NCBI GenBank assembly: GCA_963758845.1
Contig: CAVWWX010000002.1
Location: forward strand, 1,736,001 to 1,800,000
Length of the DNA: 64,000 nucleotides
Source: JBDTSW01 sp963758845
GTDB lineage: Bacteria > Actinomycetota > Thermoleophilia > Solirubrobacterales > 70-9
Direction of reading: 5' to 3'
Part shown: piece by piece, positions 47,722 through 57,522 of the stretch
How positions within the stretch are numbered: the first letter of the stretch is position 1
Layout: the number at the start of each line of letters is the position of its first letter
The notes under the pieces: model-generated
Seen by the model: the letters and a program-made list of their open reading frames with translations, nothing else
The model's database searches: none
Told to the model about the DNA's origin: nothing
Program-made: the position numbers and the translations under genes

Positions 47722-49115
47722 GTCCTCTGAACCCCTTCGCGTTCGCTTCGCCCCCTCGCCGACGGGCGCCCTCCACATCGGTGGCGCCCGGACCGCACTC
47801 TACAACTGGCTCGTCGCCCGCCACGGGGGCGGAAGCCTGATCCTGCGGATCGAGGACACGGACCGCGAGCGCTCGACCCCGCAGAACGTCGAGCAGATCC
47901 TCGACGCGCTCCGGTGGCTCGAGCTCGACTGGGACGAGGGGCCGTTGAGCCAGCACGAGCGGCGCGCCGGCCACGAGGAGCGGATCGCCGAGCTGCTCGA
48001 GTCCGGCCACGCCTATCCCGACCCGTCGACCTCCGAGCAGGTCCGCGAATGGAAGCGCGAGCACGGCAACGCCGGGTATCGGGGTGAGTCTCGCGACGAG
48101 CCTGGGGCCGCCATCCGGCTGCGGGCGCCCGACGAGGGGGCCACGGTGGTGCACGACCTGATCCGGGGCGAGGTGTCGTTCGAGAACCGGCTTGCCGACG
48201 ACCTCGTGGTCGCTCGCGGGCGACGGAACCCCGCTGTACAACTTCGCGGTCGCGGTGGACGACGCCGACATGGGCATCACGCACGTGGTCCGCGGTGACG
48301 ACCACCTCTCGAACACGCCGAAGCAGCTGATGGTCCTGGCGGCCCTCGGGGCCGAGCCGCCGCGATACGCCCACCTGCCGCTGCTCCATGGCCCGGACGG
48401 GAAGAAGCTCTCGAAGCGCCATGGCGCCGCGTCCGTCCAGGAGCTGCGCGATGGCGGGTATCTGCCGGCGGCGGTCCGCAACTACCTCGCGTTGCTGGGC
48501 TGGGGGACCGAGGACGACACCACGCTGATGGGCACCGAGGAGCTGGTCGAGCGGTTCGAGATCGAGCGTGTCGGCCGTTCGTCGGCGATCTTCGACGAGC
48601 AGAAGCTGCGCTGGATGAACGGGCGCTTCATGCGCGAGCTCGACCTCGGCGAGTACGAGCGGCGCCTCGCCGAGCACCTCCAGGCGACCAACCCCGAGGC
48701 TGCCGCGCGGTTCGCCTCCGCGGAGGCGGGGCGGCGCAGGGCCGCGTGCGAGATCGTCCGCGAGAAGGCGCAGACGCTGGCCGAGGTCTGGGGGCTGGTG
48801 GGCTACCTGTTCGCCGGGCCCGCCGACGACGAGCGTGCGTGGTCGAAGGTGATGAAGCCCGAGGCAACGGGCCCGCTGGCGGCGGCCCGCGACGCGCTTA
48901 GCGGGCTCGAGCCGTTCACGCCCGAGTCCGTCGAGGCTGCCCTGGCGGCCGTCCTCGAGGCCCAGGGGGTGAAGGCGAAGGCGCTGTACCAGCCGATTCG
49001 TGTGGCGCTCACCGGGTCCACCATCTCGCCGGGGATCTTCGAGACTGTTTCGGCGCTGGGACGCGACGAGGCGGTGGCGCGCATGGACGCGGCGCTCGCC
49101 AGACTGGCCGGCTGA
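47720..49115 (+). CDS. gltX: Glutamate-tRNA ligase (frameshifted near 48215)
   Basis: Class I aminoacyl-tRNA synthetase charging tRNA-Glu. ATG 47720 gives MSSEPLRVRFAPSPTGALHI with the HIGH-type motif HIGGARTALYNWLVARHGG; IEDTDRERSTPQNVEQIL follows. After an indel near 48215: DGTPLYNFAVAVDDADMGIT, HVVRGDDHLSNTPKQLMVLA, and the KMSKS-type loop DGKKLSKRHGAASVQELR. The C-terminal anticodon domain ends IFETVSALGRDEAVARMDAA. About 465 residues. No good ribosome-binding site precedes ATG 47720; GTG 47696 is in frame but lies inside nfo. Family alignment favours 47720. Confidence 0.93.
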
Positions 49116-49227
49116 CGCCGTCCCAGGCTTAATCCAGGCACGCGATCTGCCGATGTAGGTGCTGGACGTCTCGGCCCGCGTGCGCCCGCCTGTGGGCCAG
49201 GGGCGCCTGGATTCCGCGAAAACGACC

Positions 49228-50292
49228 ATGAGCCCCGCCTCGGTAACGAAGAACCAGCCCGCCACCAAGCGTGGGGGCGCGGCGGTGGGCGCGGGCGGGG
49301 CCAAGCTCGCCGACGCCTTCGAGAGCGTCACCCGCCTGCCGGCCCTGGCGGACGCCCGCCGGCGCCTGCTCGAGCTCACCGAGTTGGAGACGGCTCCCGC
49401 GAGCGATCTCGCCGACGCAGTCGAGTCCGATGTCGGCGCATCGCCATCGCGGTCATGCGCGCCGCCAACAACGGGGACGGCCCGCCCGCCCGCGTCGGGG
49501 GGGTGCAGGAGGCGGTGGAGGCGCTCAGCCCGAAGGGGGTCCGCGCCATCGCGTCCGGGCTCGATACGTACGAGCCGTTCGATGGAGACGGCCCTCCGAT
49601 CCAGGAACGCTTCCGCCGCCACGGCCTTGCCACCCGCCACGCCATCGAACGCCTGGCCGACGCCGCGCATCTCGGCCAGCGCGACGAGCTCGCCGTGGCC
49701 GCGCTGCTCCATGACGTCGGCCAGCTGGTCGTCTGGCAGCTCTACGGCGAGGGCTTCGGGGCAGACCCCGCGGCTGAGACGCCCGAGGAGCGAGCCAGGC
49801 GTGAGCGCCGCGAGCTTGGGATCGACCACGCGCTGGTGGGCTCGGTGCTGGTGCGCCGCTGGGGGCTCAGGCCCCAGATCGCCGCGGCGATCGAGCGCCA
49901 TCACTCGCCCGAGGCCGAGGGGCCGGCCGCCGCCCTGTCGCCTCGCCGACTCCATGGCCCACCACGCGCAGGGGGACCGCGTCTCGCCGGACGCGATGGT
50001 GGCCACCGCGGCGAAACTGGGCCTGGACGAGGACTCGCTGCGAATCCTGCTCTACGAGTACCCCCATACCGCAAGCGCGCGGCGGCGCGCCTCGGAGCCG
50101 TGCCCGCTCTCGACGCGCGAGATCGACGCCCTGCGCGGGCTCGCCGAGGGCAAGGTCTACAAGCAGATCGCCCAGGAGCTCTCGCTATCGGTGAGCACCA
50201 TCCGCACCCACCTTCACAACGTCTACCGCAAGATCGGCGCTGTCGACCGCGCCCAGGCGGTCCTGATCGCCCGCGACCGCGGCTGGCTGTAG
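49228..50292 (+). CDS. HDOD domain protein fused to LuxR HTH (frameshifted)
   Basis: From ATG 49228 (MSPASVTKNQPATKRGGAAV). The HDOD region reads LADAFESVTRLPALADARRR, then IAIAVMRAANNGDGPPARVG, EAVEALSPKGVRAIASGLDT, LATRHAIERLADAAHLGQRD, ELAVAALLHDVGQLVVWQLY (HD motif) and HALVGSVLVRRWGLRPQIA with IERHHSPE. The C-terminal 65 residues are a LuxR HTH: CPLSTREIDALRGLAEGKVY, LSVSTIRTHLHNVYRKIGAV, DRAQAVLIARDRGWL. Indels near 49435 and 49940. About 354 residues. HDOD proteins sense signals or c-di-GMP-related states; the fused HTH makes it a direct transcription regulator. Confidence 0.85.
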   Translation: MSPASVTKNQPATKRGGAAVGAGGAKLADAFESVTRLPALADARRRLLELTELETAPASDLADAVESDVGASPSRSCAPPTTGTARPPASGGCRRRWRRSARRGSAPSRPGSIRTSRSMETALRSRNASAATALPPATPSNAWPTPRISASATSSPWPRCSMTSASWSSGSSTARASGQTPRLRRPRSEPGVSAASLGSTTRWWARCWCAAGGSGPRSPRRSSAITRPRPRGRPPPCRLADSMAHHAQGDRVSPDAMVATAAKLGLDEDSLRILLYEYPHTASARRRASEPCPLSTREIDALRGLAEGKVYKQIAQELSLSVSTIRTHLHNVYRKIGAVDRAQAVLIARDRGWL

Positions 50293-50296
50293 CCGT

Positions 50297-50908
50297 TCAG
50301 TCGATCAGGGAGCCGCGCAGGCCGATCGCGACGGCGTGGGCGCGATCGCGGGCCTTCAGCCGGGCAAGGGCGGCCTTGGTGTGGGTCCGGACGGTCTCCG
50401 AGGACAGGCCCAGGCCCTTCGCCACCTGCAACGTCGATTGGCCGTCGGCGATCATCTGCAGGATCTGGCGCTGACGGCGCGTCAGGGCAGCGCGCCCCTT
50501 GCCGTTGGCGGCGGGGTCCACGAAGGTCTCGTCGTCCGCCGCGGCGTCCACGGCCCGGGTCAACTCCTCCGCGGGCGAGCTCTTGGCCACGTAGGCGGTC
50601 GCCCCGGCGCGGATCGCGTCGGTGGCGACCTGGCGCTCGGCGCGGGGGCCGTGGGCCACGATCCCCAGGCCCGGGCTCGCCTTCCGCAGCGCCTTGATCG
50701 CCGCGGTGCCCGAGACCTGCTCGCCGCCGGCGGTGCGGCCCAGGTCGATGATCGCCACGTCGAACTCGCCGTAGTCGTGCAGCATCTCCAGCGCGACCCC
50801 GCCGTCGCAGGCTTCCTCGACCTCGAATCTCTGATCCAGCAGGCGGCGCACTCCCAGTCGAACCATGGGATGGCCGTCGACCACTAAGCAGCGTCGTTCG
50901 TCAGTCAT
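50297..50908 (-). CDS. NarL/FixJ-type response regulator
   Basis: 203 residues. The receiver domain begins MTDERRCLVVDGHPMVRLGV, with the putative phosphoacceptor Asp in FDVAIIDLGRTAGGEQ and the conserved Lys in ATAYVAKSSPAEELTRAVDA. The C-terminal HTH reads LTRRQRQILQMIADGQSTLQ, LGLSSETVRTHTKAALARLK and ARDRAHAVAIGLRGSLID. The first acidic pair is reduced to a single Asp (VVDGHP, as in many NarL proteins). No kinase gene is adjacent; it is convergent with the HDOD-LuxR gene with four bases between the stops. Frame intact. Confidence 0.9.
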   Translation of the reverse strand: MTDERRCLVVDGHPMVRLGVRRLLDQRFEVEEACDGGVALEMLHDYGEFDVAIIDLGRTAGGEQVSGTAAIKALRKASPGLGIVAHGPRAERQVATDAIRAGATAYVAKSSPAEELTRAVDAAADDETFVDPAANGKGRAALTRRQRQILQMIADGQSTLQVAKGLGLSSETVRTHTKAALARLKARDRAHAVAIGLRGSLID

Positions 50909-51068
50909 TTCTCTGCCCCGGGCCCCGGGGGCAGGGCCCCGGAACGCCTCGACCGGCGAACAGCCGGCCGGAGATTCATCCTAGCCTGGGCCGATTCGGC
51001 CCGCGTCCCCGGCGCCGCAAGGAGCGTCCTTTTTCTCTTACGCCCCGTCCTGCGATACAAAGCCTCCG

Positions 51069-51467
51069 ATGATCTCGGTCACCTCGAAGTCTCGCTACGC
51101 CGTCGTCGCCATGGCCGAGCTTGCCCGTTCGGGCGATACGCCGACCCCGATCGCGCAGGTCGCCGAGCGCCGCGACATGCCGGTGCAGTTCCTGGAGCAG
51201 CTCTTCTCGACCCTCCGCCGCGACGGCCTGCTGCACAGCCAGCGGGGCGTGAAGGGCGGTTACACCCTTGCCAGGCCCCCCGACCAGATCACCGTGATCG
51301 AGGTCGTCCAGGCCTTGGACGGCCGGCTGGGGGAGGAGGCCGCCGAGGCTGGCGGGATCTGGGCCGAGGGCGTCGAGGCCCTCCGCGAGGTCTTCCGCTC
51401 GACGACGATCGCCGACATCGCGCGCCGCGAAGCCGAGGACGCCGGCTCGCAGATGTACTACATCTAG
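51069..51467 (+). CDS. Rrf2-family transcriptional regulator without Fe-S cysteines
   Basis: 132 residues: MISVTSKSRYAVVAMAELAR, PIAQVAERRDMPVQFLEQLF, LRRDGLLHSQRGVKGGYTLA with RPPDQITVIEVVQAL, the winged-HTH core of Rrf2 proteins. The three cysteines that hold an Fe-S cluster in IscR/NsrR are absent (no Cys in the protein), so it resembles CymR/RsrR-like members that use protein partners or thiol-metabolism signals. cysK and cysE lie 4.2 kb downstream; in Bacillus, CymR works through CysK, so a link to cysteine supply is worth testing. Frame intact. Confidence 0.88.
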   Translation: MISVTSKSRYAVVAMAELARSGDTPTPIAQVAERRDMPVQFLEQLFSTLRRDGLLHSQRGVKGGYTLARPPDQITVIEVVQALDGRLGEEAAEAGGIWAEGVEALREVFRSTTIADIARREAEDAGSQMYYI

Positions 51468-51695
51468 AGAGCGTCCCGGGTGCGCCGGGTCCGACGGGGT
51501 GCTTCAACACGCCGCCGAAGCTGTCCGCCGACGGCGGAGGCGGTTGGGACAGTCGAACCGGCGCGGCCCCTTCCGCGCGAGCGGATCGTTCCTCCTCGTT
51601 GGCCCCGCCCGGCCCGCCGATCGGGCGAGTCTCCGGGGGCTCGTCTCGTTATCAGGCATCGCATAGGATTGGCACCCGCCGACCAGGAGGTCAGG

Positions 51696-52556
51696 ATGGA
51701 TTCCCAGGCCGTAGACGCCGTTGAGTTCCGAGACGGACAACGGCGGCAGTGGAAGAAGGGCGCCGAGGGCTGGCGCAAGTGGTCGGATTTCATCGACGCC
51801 GCGACCTCTCCCGTCAGCAAGCGCATGGTGGAGCTGGCGCGCGTCGAGCCCGGGAGCCGCGTGCTCGACGTGGCCGCGGGCTACGGCGAGCCGTCGCTCA
51901 CCGCGGCGGCTGTGGCGGGACTCGAGGGCAAGGTCGTGGCCACCGACATCTCTGCCGAGATGCTGCTCTACGGCCGTGAGCGGGCAGCGTCGGCCGGCCT
52001 CGAGAACGTCGAGTTCGTGGAGTCCGAGGCGGCAAGCCTCGACTTCCCGGCCGAGAGCTTCGATGCGGCGCTGTCCCGCTTCGGGATCATCTTCGAGCCA
52101 GAGGCTGAAGCCACGGCTGGCCGGGTGCGGGGCTTCCTCGTCCCGGGTTCGAAGATGGTGATCAGTTCGTGGGGGCCGCCGGAGCGCGTGCCGTTCATCG
52201 GGGTTCCGATGGGCACGGCGATGCGCACTCTCGGCGTCGATCCGCCCCCGCCCGGAACGCCCGGGCCGCTGTCGCGCCCGACGCCGGAGGCCCTTGGCGG
52301 ACTGCTCGAGGGCGGTGGCTTCTCCGACGTCGAGGTCGAGGAGACCGAGGTCAGCTTCGAGTGGGAGTCCGCCGCCGAGTTCGTCGCCATGATTAAGGAC
52401 ACGGTTCCGCCCCTCGTCGCCATGATCGAGGAGAACGCGCCGGATAACCCGAATGCGGCGTGGAACGCGATCCTGGAGGCCCTCGAGGAGAGGGCCGCGG
52501 ACAACGGCATGGTCAAGTTCTCGAACCTGGTGCTGCTGGCAGTAGGGCGGGCATAG
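51696..52556 (+). CDS. Class I SAM-dependent methyltransferase (UbiE-like)
   Basis: 286 residues from ATG 51696, preceded by AGGAGG at 51685-51690. Landmarks: QRRQWKKGAEGWRKWSDFID, the SAM loop VEPGSRVLDVAAGYGEPSLT, VVATDISAEMLLYGRERAAS (acidic end of strand 2), NVEFVESEAASLDFPAESFD, AALSRFGIIFEPEAEATAGR, and VPGSKMVISSWGPPERVPF. The order suits small-molecule methyltransferases related to UbiE/menaquinone enzymes. The substrate cannot be read. Frame intact. A 479-base stretch without a clear gene follows. Confidence 0.87.
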   Translation: MDSQAVDAVEFRDGQRRQWKKGAEGWRKWSDFIDAATSPVSKRMVELARVEPGSRVLDVAAGYGEPSLTAAAVAGLEGKVVATDISAEMLLYGRERAASAGLENVEFVESEAASLDFPAESFDAALSRFGIIFEPEAEATAGRVRGFLVPGSKMVISSWGPPERVPFIGVPMGTAMRTLGVDPPPPGTPGPLSRPTPEALGGLLEGGGFSDVEVEETEVSFEWESAAEFVAMIKDTVPPLVAMIEENAPDNPNAAWNAILEALEERAADNGMVKFSNLVLLAVGRA

Positions 52557-53035
52557 ATCATCGCGGGGAGCGAGTTGGCCGACGCCGGGACGGTCCGCGC
52601 ACGCCGAGCTCCGGGCTCCTGGCCTGCGGCCGGCTGCTTCCCCTGAGAACGCGAGCGCTGGTTCGCTGAGCGGGCAGATGTGGCCAGTCCGCCGCCGCTC
52701 GCGCTCACGGGTCCGCCCCGATCGGGACCATCAGCGGTGGGATCGGGACGCCGCTGAAAGATGGGAAGCTGAGGAACGCCGCCGACCAACTGAGGCATGC
52801 ATCGAGCGGGGCGATTACTCTCAGATAGCGAGGCCGCAGTCCCCGGCGGCCTCGCTTTTCGTTCGTCGGCGTAAGATCGAAATGCGGGGACCGCCCAAGG
52901 ACGGGGATGTTGGGATTTCGCAGGGACCTCCTTCAACTGGGAGGCTCTGCGCACGACGTTTTTGCGCAGCGCGCTAGTCGGCGGTCTTCGCGACGCGCCA
53001 TGCCAAAAAGCCGTGCGCGGGATACTGCGGGGGCG
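52557..53035. other. Gene-poor stretch
   Basis: No convincing full gene. In one forward frame, 52760-52827 reads GIGTPLKDGKLRNAADQLRH then ASSGAITLR and a TAG that touches the terminator below, as though a protein ended here, but no upstream start in that frame was found (a TGA lies near 52668). The remainder up to 53035 carries only the SnoaL gene leader. Confidence 0.4.
52827..52859 (+). terminator. Rho-independent terminator
   Basis: Perfect 11-base stem agcgaggccgc (52827-52837) and gcggcctcgct (52846-52856) with an eight-base loop agtccccg and a TTTT tail at 52856-52859. It is strong, and it sits right after the TAG of the possible C-terminal fragment described for 52557-53035. Confidence 0.85.
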
Positions 53036-53431
53036 ATGTCGGAGGAAAACGTGGAGATGGTGCGCGCCGCTTTGGACGCGGCCAACCGGGGAGACCTGGA
53101 CGCCATGCTCAAAGAGGCGGCTCCAGACTTTGAGTTCGACTTCTCGCGGGCGGTCGGTCCGCAGCATGGCGTGTTTGGGCGCGATGAGGTGCCCGGTGTC
53201 TTTAGGGAGTTCGACGAGCCATGGGAGTCCGTGCGCAGAGAGATAGACGATTTCATCGAAGCGGGCGAGCAAGTAGTAACGCCCCTCACGAGCTACCACC
53301 GGGGGCGCGACGGACTTGAGCTCCAGGCTCGCGTGGCCATGGTGTGGACGTTCCACGACGGGGCCATCACCCGTGTCTGCTTCTACCAAACGCGTGACGA
53401 AGCCCTCGAAGCCGCCGGGCTGCGGGATTAG
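53036..53431 (+). CDS. SnoaL-like protein 1
   Basis: 131 residues from ATG 53036 (MSEENVEMVRAALDAANRGD). NTF2/SnoaL fold: LDAMLKEAAPDFEFDFSRAV, VFGRDEVPGVFREFDEPWES, VRREIDDFIEAGEQVVTPLT, LQARVAMVWTFHDGAITRVC and a conserved end EALEAAGLRD. This cone-shaped fold hosts polyketide cyclases, limonene epoxide hydrolases and ketosteroid isomerases; the exact activity is unknown. A closely related gene follows after three bases, so the pair is a tandem duplication. Frame intact. Confidence 0.85.
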   Translation: MSEENVEMVRAALDAANRGDLDAMLKEAAPDFEFDFSRAVGPQHGVFGRDEVPGVFREFDEPWESVRREIDDFIEAGEQVVTPLTSYHRGRDGLELQARVAMVWTFHDGAITRVCFYQTRDEALEAAGLRD

Positions 53432-53434
53432 GCG

Positions 53435-53821
53435 ATGTCGCAGGAGAACGTGGAGAAGGTGAAGGCGGGGTTCGCGGCGCACAACCGTGGCGACGTCGAT
53501 GCCCTGGTAGACGTCTACGACCCGGATGCGGTGTTCGAGACGCTGCTCCTGGGAACCCACCATGGCAACGAGGCGATCCGGCTGATCTACGAGGAGAACC
53601 AGAAGACCATGTCCGGCTACGACGTCGTCCCCGTCGAGCTGATCGACGCCGGGGACAAGGTGGTGGCGGTCGTTCAGGCCGTGGGGGCCGGTGCCGCCAG
53701 CCAGATCGCCGTGGACGAGGGGTTCGCCTTCGTGTTCACATTCAAGGGGGAGCGGGTGATCCGAGAACAGGCCTTCCGTAACAGGCAGGAAGCCCTCGAA
53801 GCCGCCGGGCTGTCGGAGTAG
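53435..53821 (+). CDS. SnoaL-like protein 2
   Basis: 128 residues from ATG 53435 (MSQENVEKVKAGFAAHNRGD). It shares MSxENVE and the EALEAAGL end with the preceding gene, and has DVDALVDVYDPDAVFETLLL, YDVVPVELIDAGDKVVAVVQ and IAVDEGFAFVFTFKGERVI. NTF2-like fold. It follows the first copy by three bases, so both are co-translated and may act on related small molecules or as a dimer. Frame intact. Confidence 0.85.
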   Translation: MSQENVEKVKAGFAAHNRGDVDALVDVYDPDAVFETLLLGTHHGNEAIRLIYEENQKTMSGYDVVPVELIDAGDKVVAVVQAVGAGAASQIAVDEGFAFVFTFKGERVIREQAFRNRQEALEAAGLSE

Positions 53822-53829
53822 GCGAGGCG

Positions 53830-54470
53830 TCAGCACTCGGAGCTCGCGATCTGGATTGGCGCGAGCGACTTCGTGGACAGCACGCGGGTGTCCGGGTTCG
53901 CGGGCGCCGGCGTCAGCGTGATCTCGAACAGGTCGAGGGCGAGGAGCTCGCGCACGCCATCACTGCGAATGTGGTCTTCCTCGACCATGTAGCCGAGCTC
54001 AAGCCCACGGTGTTGTTCTTCACCGATCGCCACACCTCGCGGGCGACTACGGAGTCTTCGAGCTCGAGCTCGCCTTCGACGTAGAGGCCCTCGTCGGTTT
54101 CGCGCATCGAGCTCGGGTTGACCGAGCCGATGATGTTGGCCGCCTCGCCGCGGTGATCCCAGTGAAGGGGAACGCGCCGGCCGGTGTCGGCCCAGGCCGT
54201 GATCGTTGCCTTGAAGGCACCGCGCAGGATCTGCTCGTTCTGGCGGTCGAGCGAGTAGGCGGCTGCCAAGGCGCTGAATTCGCCGAGGTCGGTGGTCTCG
54301 GTCGTCGCGGCGACGGCCTTATGGGTGAGTGTGCTCAGGGGGCGATCAAGCGGTACTCCTTGAAGGGTGCACGGCCTTGGAAGGCCCGCAAGAAGCACCT
54401 GGCCCTCGCCGAACCCGACGTCTAGTTGCCCCGCCCACTGCCCCGCGGGAATCACAAAGCGCTTGATCAT
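53830..54470 (-). CDS. HK97-family prohead protease (lone phage gene, one-base deletion at active site)
   Basis: Phage capsid maturation protease family. Reverse strand: LDRQNEQILRGAFKATITAW, GRRVPLHWDHRGEAANIIGS (catalytic His region), ETDEGLYVEGELELEDSVVA, REVWRSVKNNTVGL then, in another frame, YMVEEDHIRSDGVRELLALD and LFEITLTPAPANPDTRVLS. At the serine motif, the DNA reads AGCTCGGCTAC where AGCTTCGGCTAC would give the family GLSFGYMV; a missing T is the simplest fix. The N-terminal 60 residues are unusual. No other phage gene is near, so this is a prophage remnant or domesticated gene. Confidence 0.75.
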
Positions 54471-54611
54471 GGGGGGAAACGCCCCCAGGCGCAGAAGTAC
54501 TACATATGACCTCGAGCCTGAGAACCGCGCTTAGACAAAGCGCTCAGGGCCGCAGACGACCCGGACGCGCGCCACGATGCGCGCCAGTGAGGGGTTGCGT
54601 TGACAGATGAG

Positions 54612-55001
54612 ATGAGGCTGTACCGCGAACGAGAGGGCGGTCCGCAGCGGCCTCCCAACCGGGCTCAGCCGCCGACTCAGGGGCTGGCTCAGAGGGAGTC
54701 CTCACCGCCGCCAGGCTGGTACCCCTTCCCGACGGAGCCGACCACTCAGCGCTACTGGGACGGCAGCGCCTGGACAAAGACCAACGCCGAGAAGCTCGAC
54801 GCGAAGATCACCGCGCTGACCATCCAGGGATATCGCGTTGAGTTTCGCTCGGACACCCAGGCGGTCATGGTCAAGGGAAAGCGCCCGAACCACGTCCTGC
54901 ACCTTCTCCTCACGATCTTCACGCTCGGGCTGTGGGGCATCGTCTGGATCATCCTGGCGATCACGATGCATGAGCGCCGCCGCATCATCACCCCGGCCTG
55001 A
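54612..55001 (+). CDS. DUF2510 membrane protein
   Basis: 129 residues. The N-terminal half has PPPGWYPFPTEPTTQRYWDG with SAWTKT, the DUF2510 motif common in actinobacterial envelope proteins. The C-terminal half has HLLLTIFTLGLWGIVWIILA, one membrane segment, then ITMHERRRIITPA. A short beta-rich middle (IQGYRVEFRSDTQAVMVKGK) links them. ATG 54612 is taken as start (TTG 54600 in frame is an alternative). Frame intact. DUF2510 is a small surface-associated domain of unknown function. Confidence 0.85.
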   Translation: MRLYREREGGPQRPPNRAQPPTQGLAQRESSPPPGWYPFPTEPTTQRYWDGSAWTKTNAEKLDAKITALTIQGYRVEFRSDTQAVMVKGKRPNHVLHLLLTIFTLGLWGIVWIILAITMHERRRIITPA

Positions 55002-55045
55002 CCTCGCCCGACGCTCGCGGCGATGTGGGCCCCCCGTGGGCGAAA

Positions 55046-55254
55046 CGCGCATGACGGCCTCCTGACGGTCCGGACCAAGCAGCATCCAGAGGGATGGCTG
55101 ATCGAGGTCAGCGGCGAGGCGGACCTCGGGGCTTGCCCTGTTGGCGCGAGCTGCCGACGGGACTAGCTCGCTCGCGATTCGCAACGCCTCCGGTCAAGTT
55201 GAGCGTCTCCTGCGCCTCTGTGGGGTCGACACTCGGCTCGCCGTGCTTACCTAA
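55046..55254 (+). pseudogene. STAS-domain remnant
   Basis: One frame reads LLTVRTKQHPEGWLIEVSGE then ADLGACP, the first strands of a STAS domain. In another frame, LLARAADGTSSLAIRNASGQ and VERLLRLCGVDTRLAVLT end at TAA 55252-55254, matching STAS C-termini. The central part with the phosphorylated Ser motif is missing. At about 69 codons it is too short to be functional; a small internal deletion or a degraded gene is likely. It lies 240 bases from the convergent hypothetical gene. Confidence 0.5.
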
Positions 55255-55338
55255 CCCCTGAGAGACGGGCTACATCTAGTCGCTCGCTCCGCCCGCGCGC
55301 GGCAAACGCGACGAACCGTCCAGATACCGGACGCTTCG

Positions 55339-55641
55339 TTACTTGCCCTCGCCGGCGTCCCAGCGGACCGCGTCGAGCGGGATCACCCAGTTCTCGACCG
55401 AGTCGGTGTGGCGGGCCAAAACGCCGCCGCGCTGGGAACCCTCGGTGACCTCGCCGCCGACCTTCTCGACGGCCTGGAGGGCGAGGGTGCGCGCCTCGGC
55501 CTTGCCCGCGCCGGCCTCGCGCAGGCGGGCGATCACCTGCTTCTGCTTGACGGCGAAGCGCCGCTGGTCGCGGGCGTCGCCGAGCTCGGACAGGTTGCGG
55601 GGGTCGGTGAGCGCCTCGACGGCGTCGTCGATGGAGGCCAT
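55339..55641 (-). CDS. Hypothetical protein
   Basis: 100 residues: MASIDDAVEALTDPRNLSEL, RDQRRFAVKQKQVIARLREA, GKAEARTLALQAVEKVGGEV and a C-terminus DSVENWVIPLDAVRWDAGEG. Predicted mostly helical and charged, no signal peptide, no membrane segment. I do not recognise the family. Frame intact and codon use like its neighbours. It is divergent from cysK with 34 bases between the starts, so the promoters must overlap. Confidence 0.7.
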   Translation of the reverse strand: MASIDDAVEALTDPRNLSELGDARDQRRFAVKQKQVIARLREAGAGKAEARTLALQAVEKVGGEVTEGSQRGGVLARHTDSVENWVIPLDAVRWDAGEGK

Positions 55642-55675
55642 GCCCGCAGCCTAGGCGACCGCTAGTTTGCGGGCT

Positions 55676-56624
<949 letters not shown>

Positions 56625-56741
56625 ACCACACCCGCCACCTCCTCCGTTCTCGCCCGTAACACCCGCCGCGGCTCCGCCACCGGCATCTCATGTTGCTTCC
56701 GCGTCCGGGGTGCGGGGGCTCCCGGCCTCTACCCTTGTCGC

Positions 56742-57477
56742 GATGCTTGGCCTGGGAACCCTTCGCGAGTCGCCCACGAGATCGGATGCGACGTCGCCGC
56801 GGCCCGCGACCGCGACCCCGCGGCACGGGCGGTGGGCACCGGCGAGATCCTGACCAGCTGGGCCGGGGTGCAGGCGCTCCTGGCCCATCGCGTCGCACAC
56901 GCCCTCTACGAGTCCAACGTGCCGTTGGCGCCGCGCACGATCGCCTACGCCAGCCGGGCTGTCACCGGGATCGAGATCCATCCCGGCGGCCACGATCGGG
57001 GACGACTTCTTCATCGACCACGGGGCGGGCGTGGTGATCGGCGAGACGGCCGAGATCGGAGACCGAGTGACGCTCTTCCAGGGCGTGACCCTCGGCGGCA
57101 CCGGGTTCGCGCGCGGCAAGCGCCATCCGACTGTCGAGGACGACGTCACGGTCGGTTCGGGCGCCAAGCTCTTGGGCCCGGTGACCGTGGGCCACGGCGC
57201 CAAGGTGGGGGCCAACACGGTGGTCATCGAGGACGTCCCGCCACGCTCGACCGTCGTCGGCAACCCCGGCCACCCGGTGCGGGTCGAGGGCCGCAAGGTC
57301 GAGGGACCGGACACCGATTGGATCCACCTGCCCGACCCGGTCGCCGACGCGATCAAGGGGCTGTCGGAGCGGATCGTGGAGCTCGAGAGTCGCCTGGCCG
57401 AGCTGGACGGCAAGCCGGCGGAGGGCGACGTCCACGAGCTTCGCCGCAAGCAGGGCCCCTCGTCGGCCGGCGGCTGA
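56742..57477 (+). CDS. cysE: Serine O-acetyltransferase (frameshifted)
   Basis: Acetylates serine, the committed step of cysteine synthesis. ATG 56742 begins MLGLGTLRE, and after an indel near 56775 and another near 56995 the text reads TSWAGVQALLAHRVAHALYE, RTIAYASRAVTGIEIHPG, then the left-handed beta-helix hexapeptides IGDDFFIDHGAGVVIGETAE (catalytic His-Asp), LFQGVTLGGTGFARGKRHPT, VEDDVTVGSGAKLLGPVTVG and VVGNPGHPVRVEGRK. The C-terminal 50 residues form a coiled-coil-like tail (LSERIVELESRLAELDGKPA). About 245 residues. It lies 117 bases after cysK; the Rrf2 gene at 51 kb could regulate both. Confidence 0.92.
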
Positions 57478-57522
57478 TCCAGCCGCGCTGAGATCGCCGC
57501 CACCGGGGCTATCCTCGCCGAT

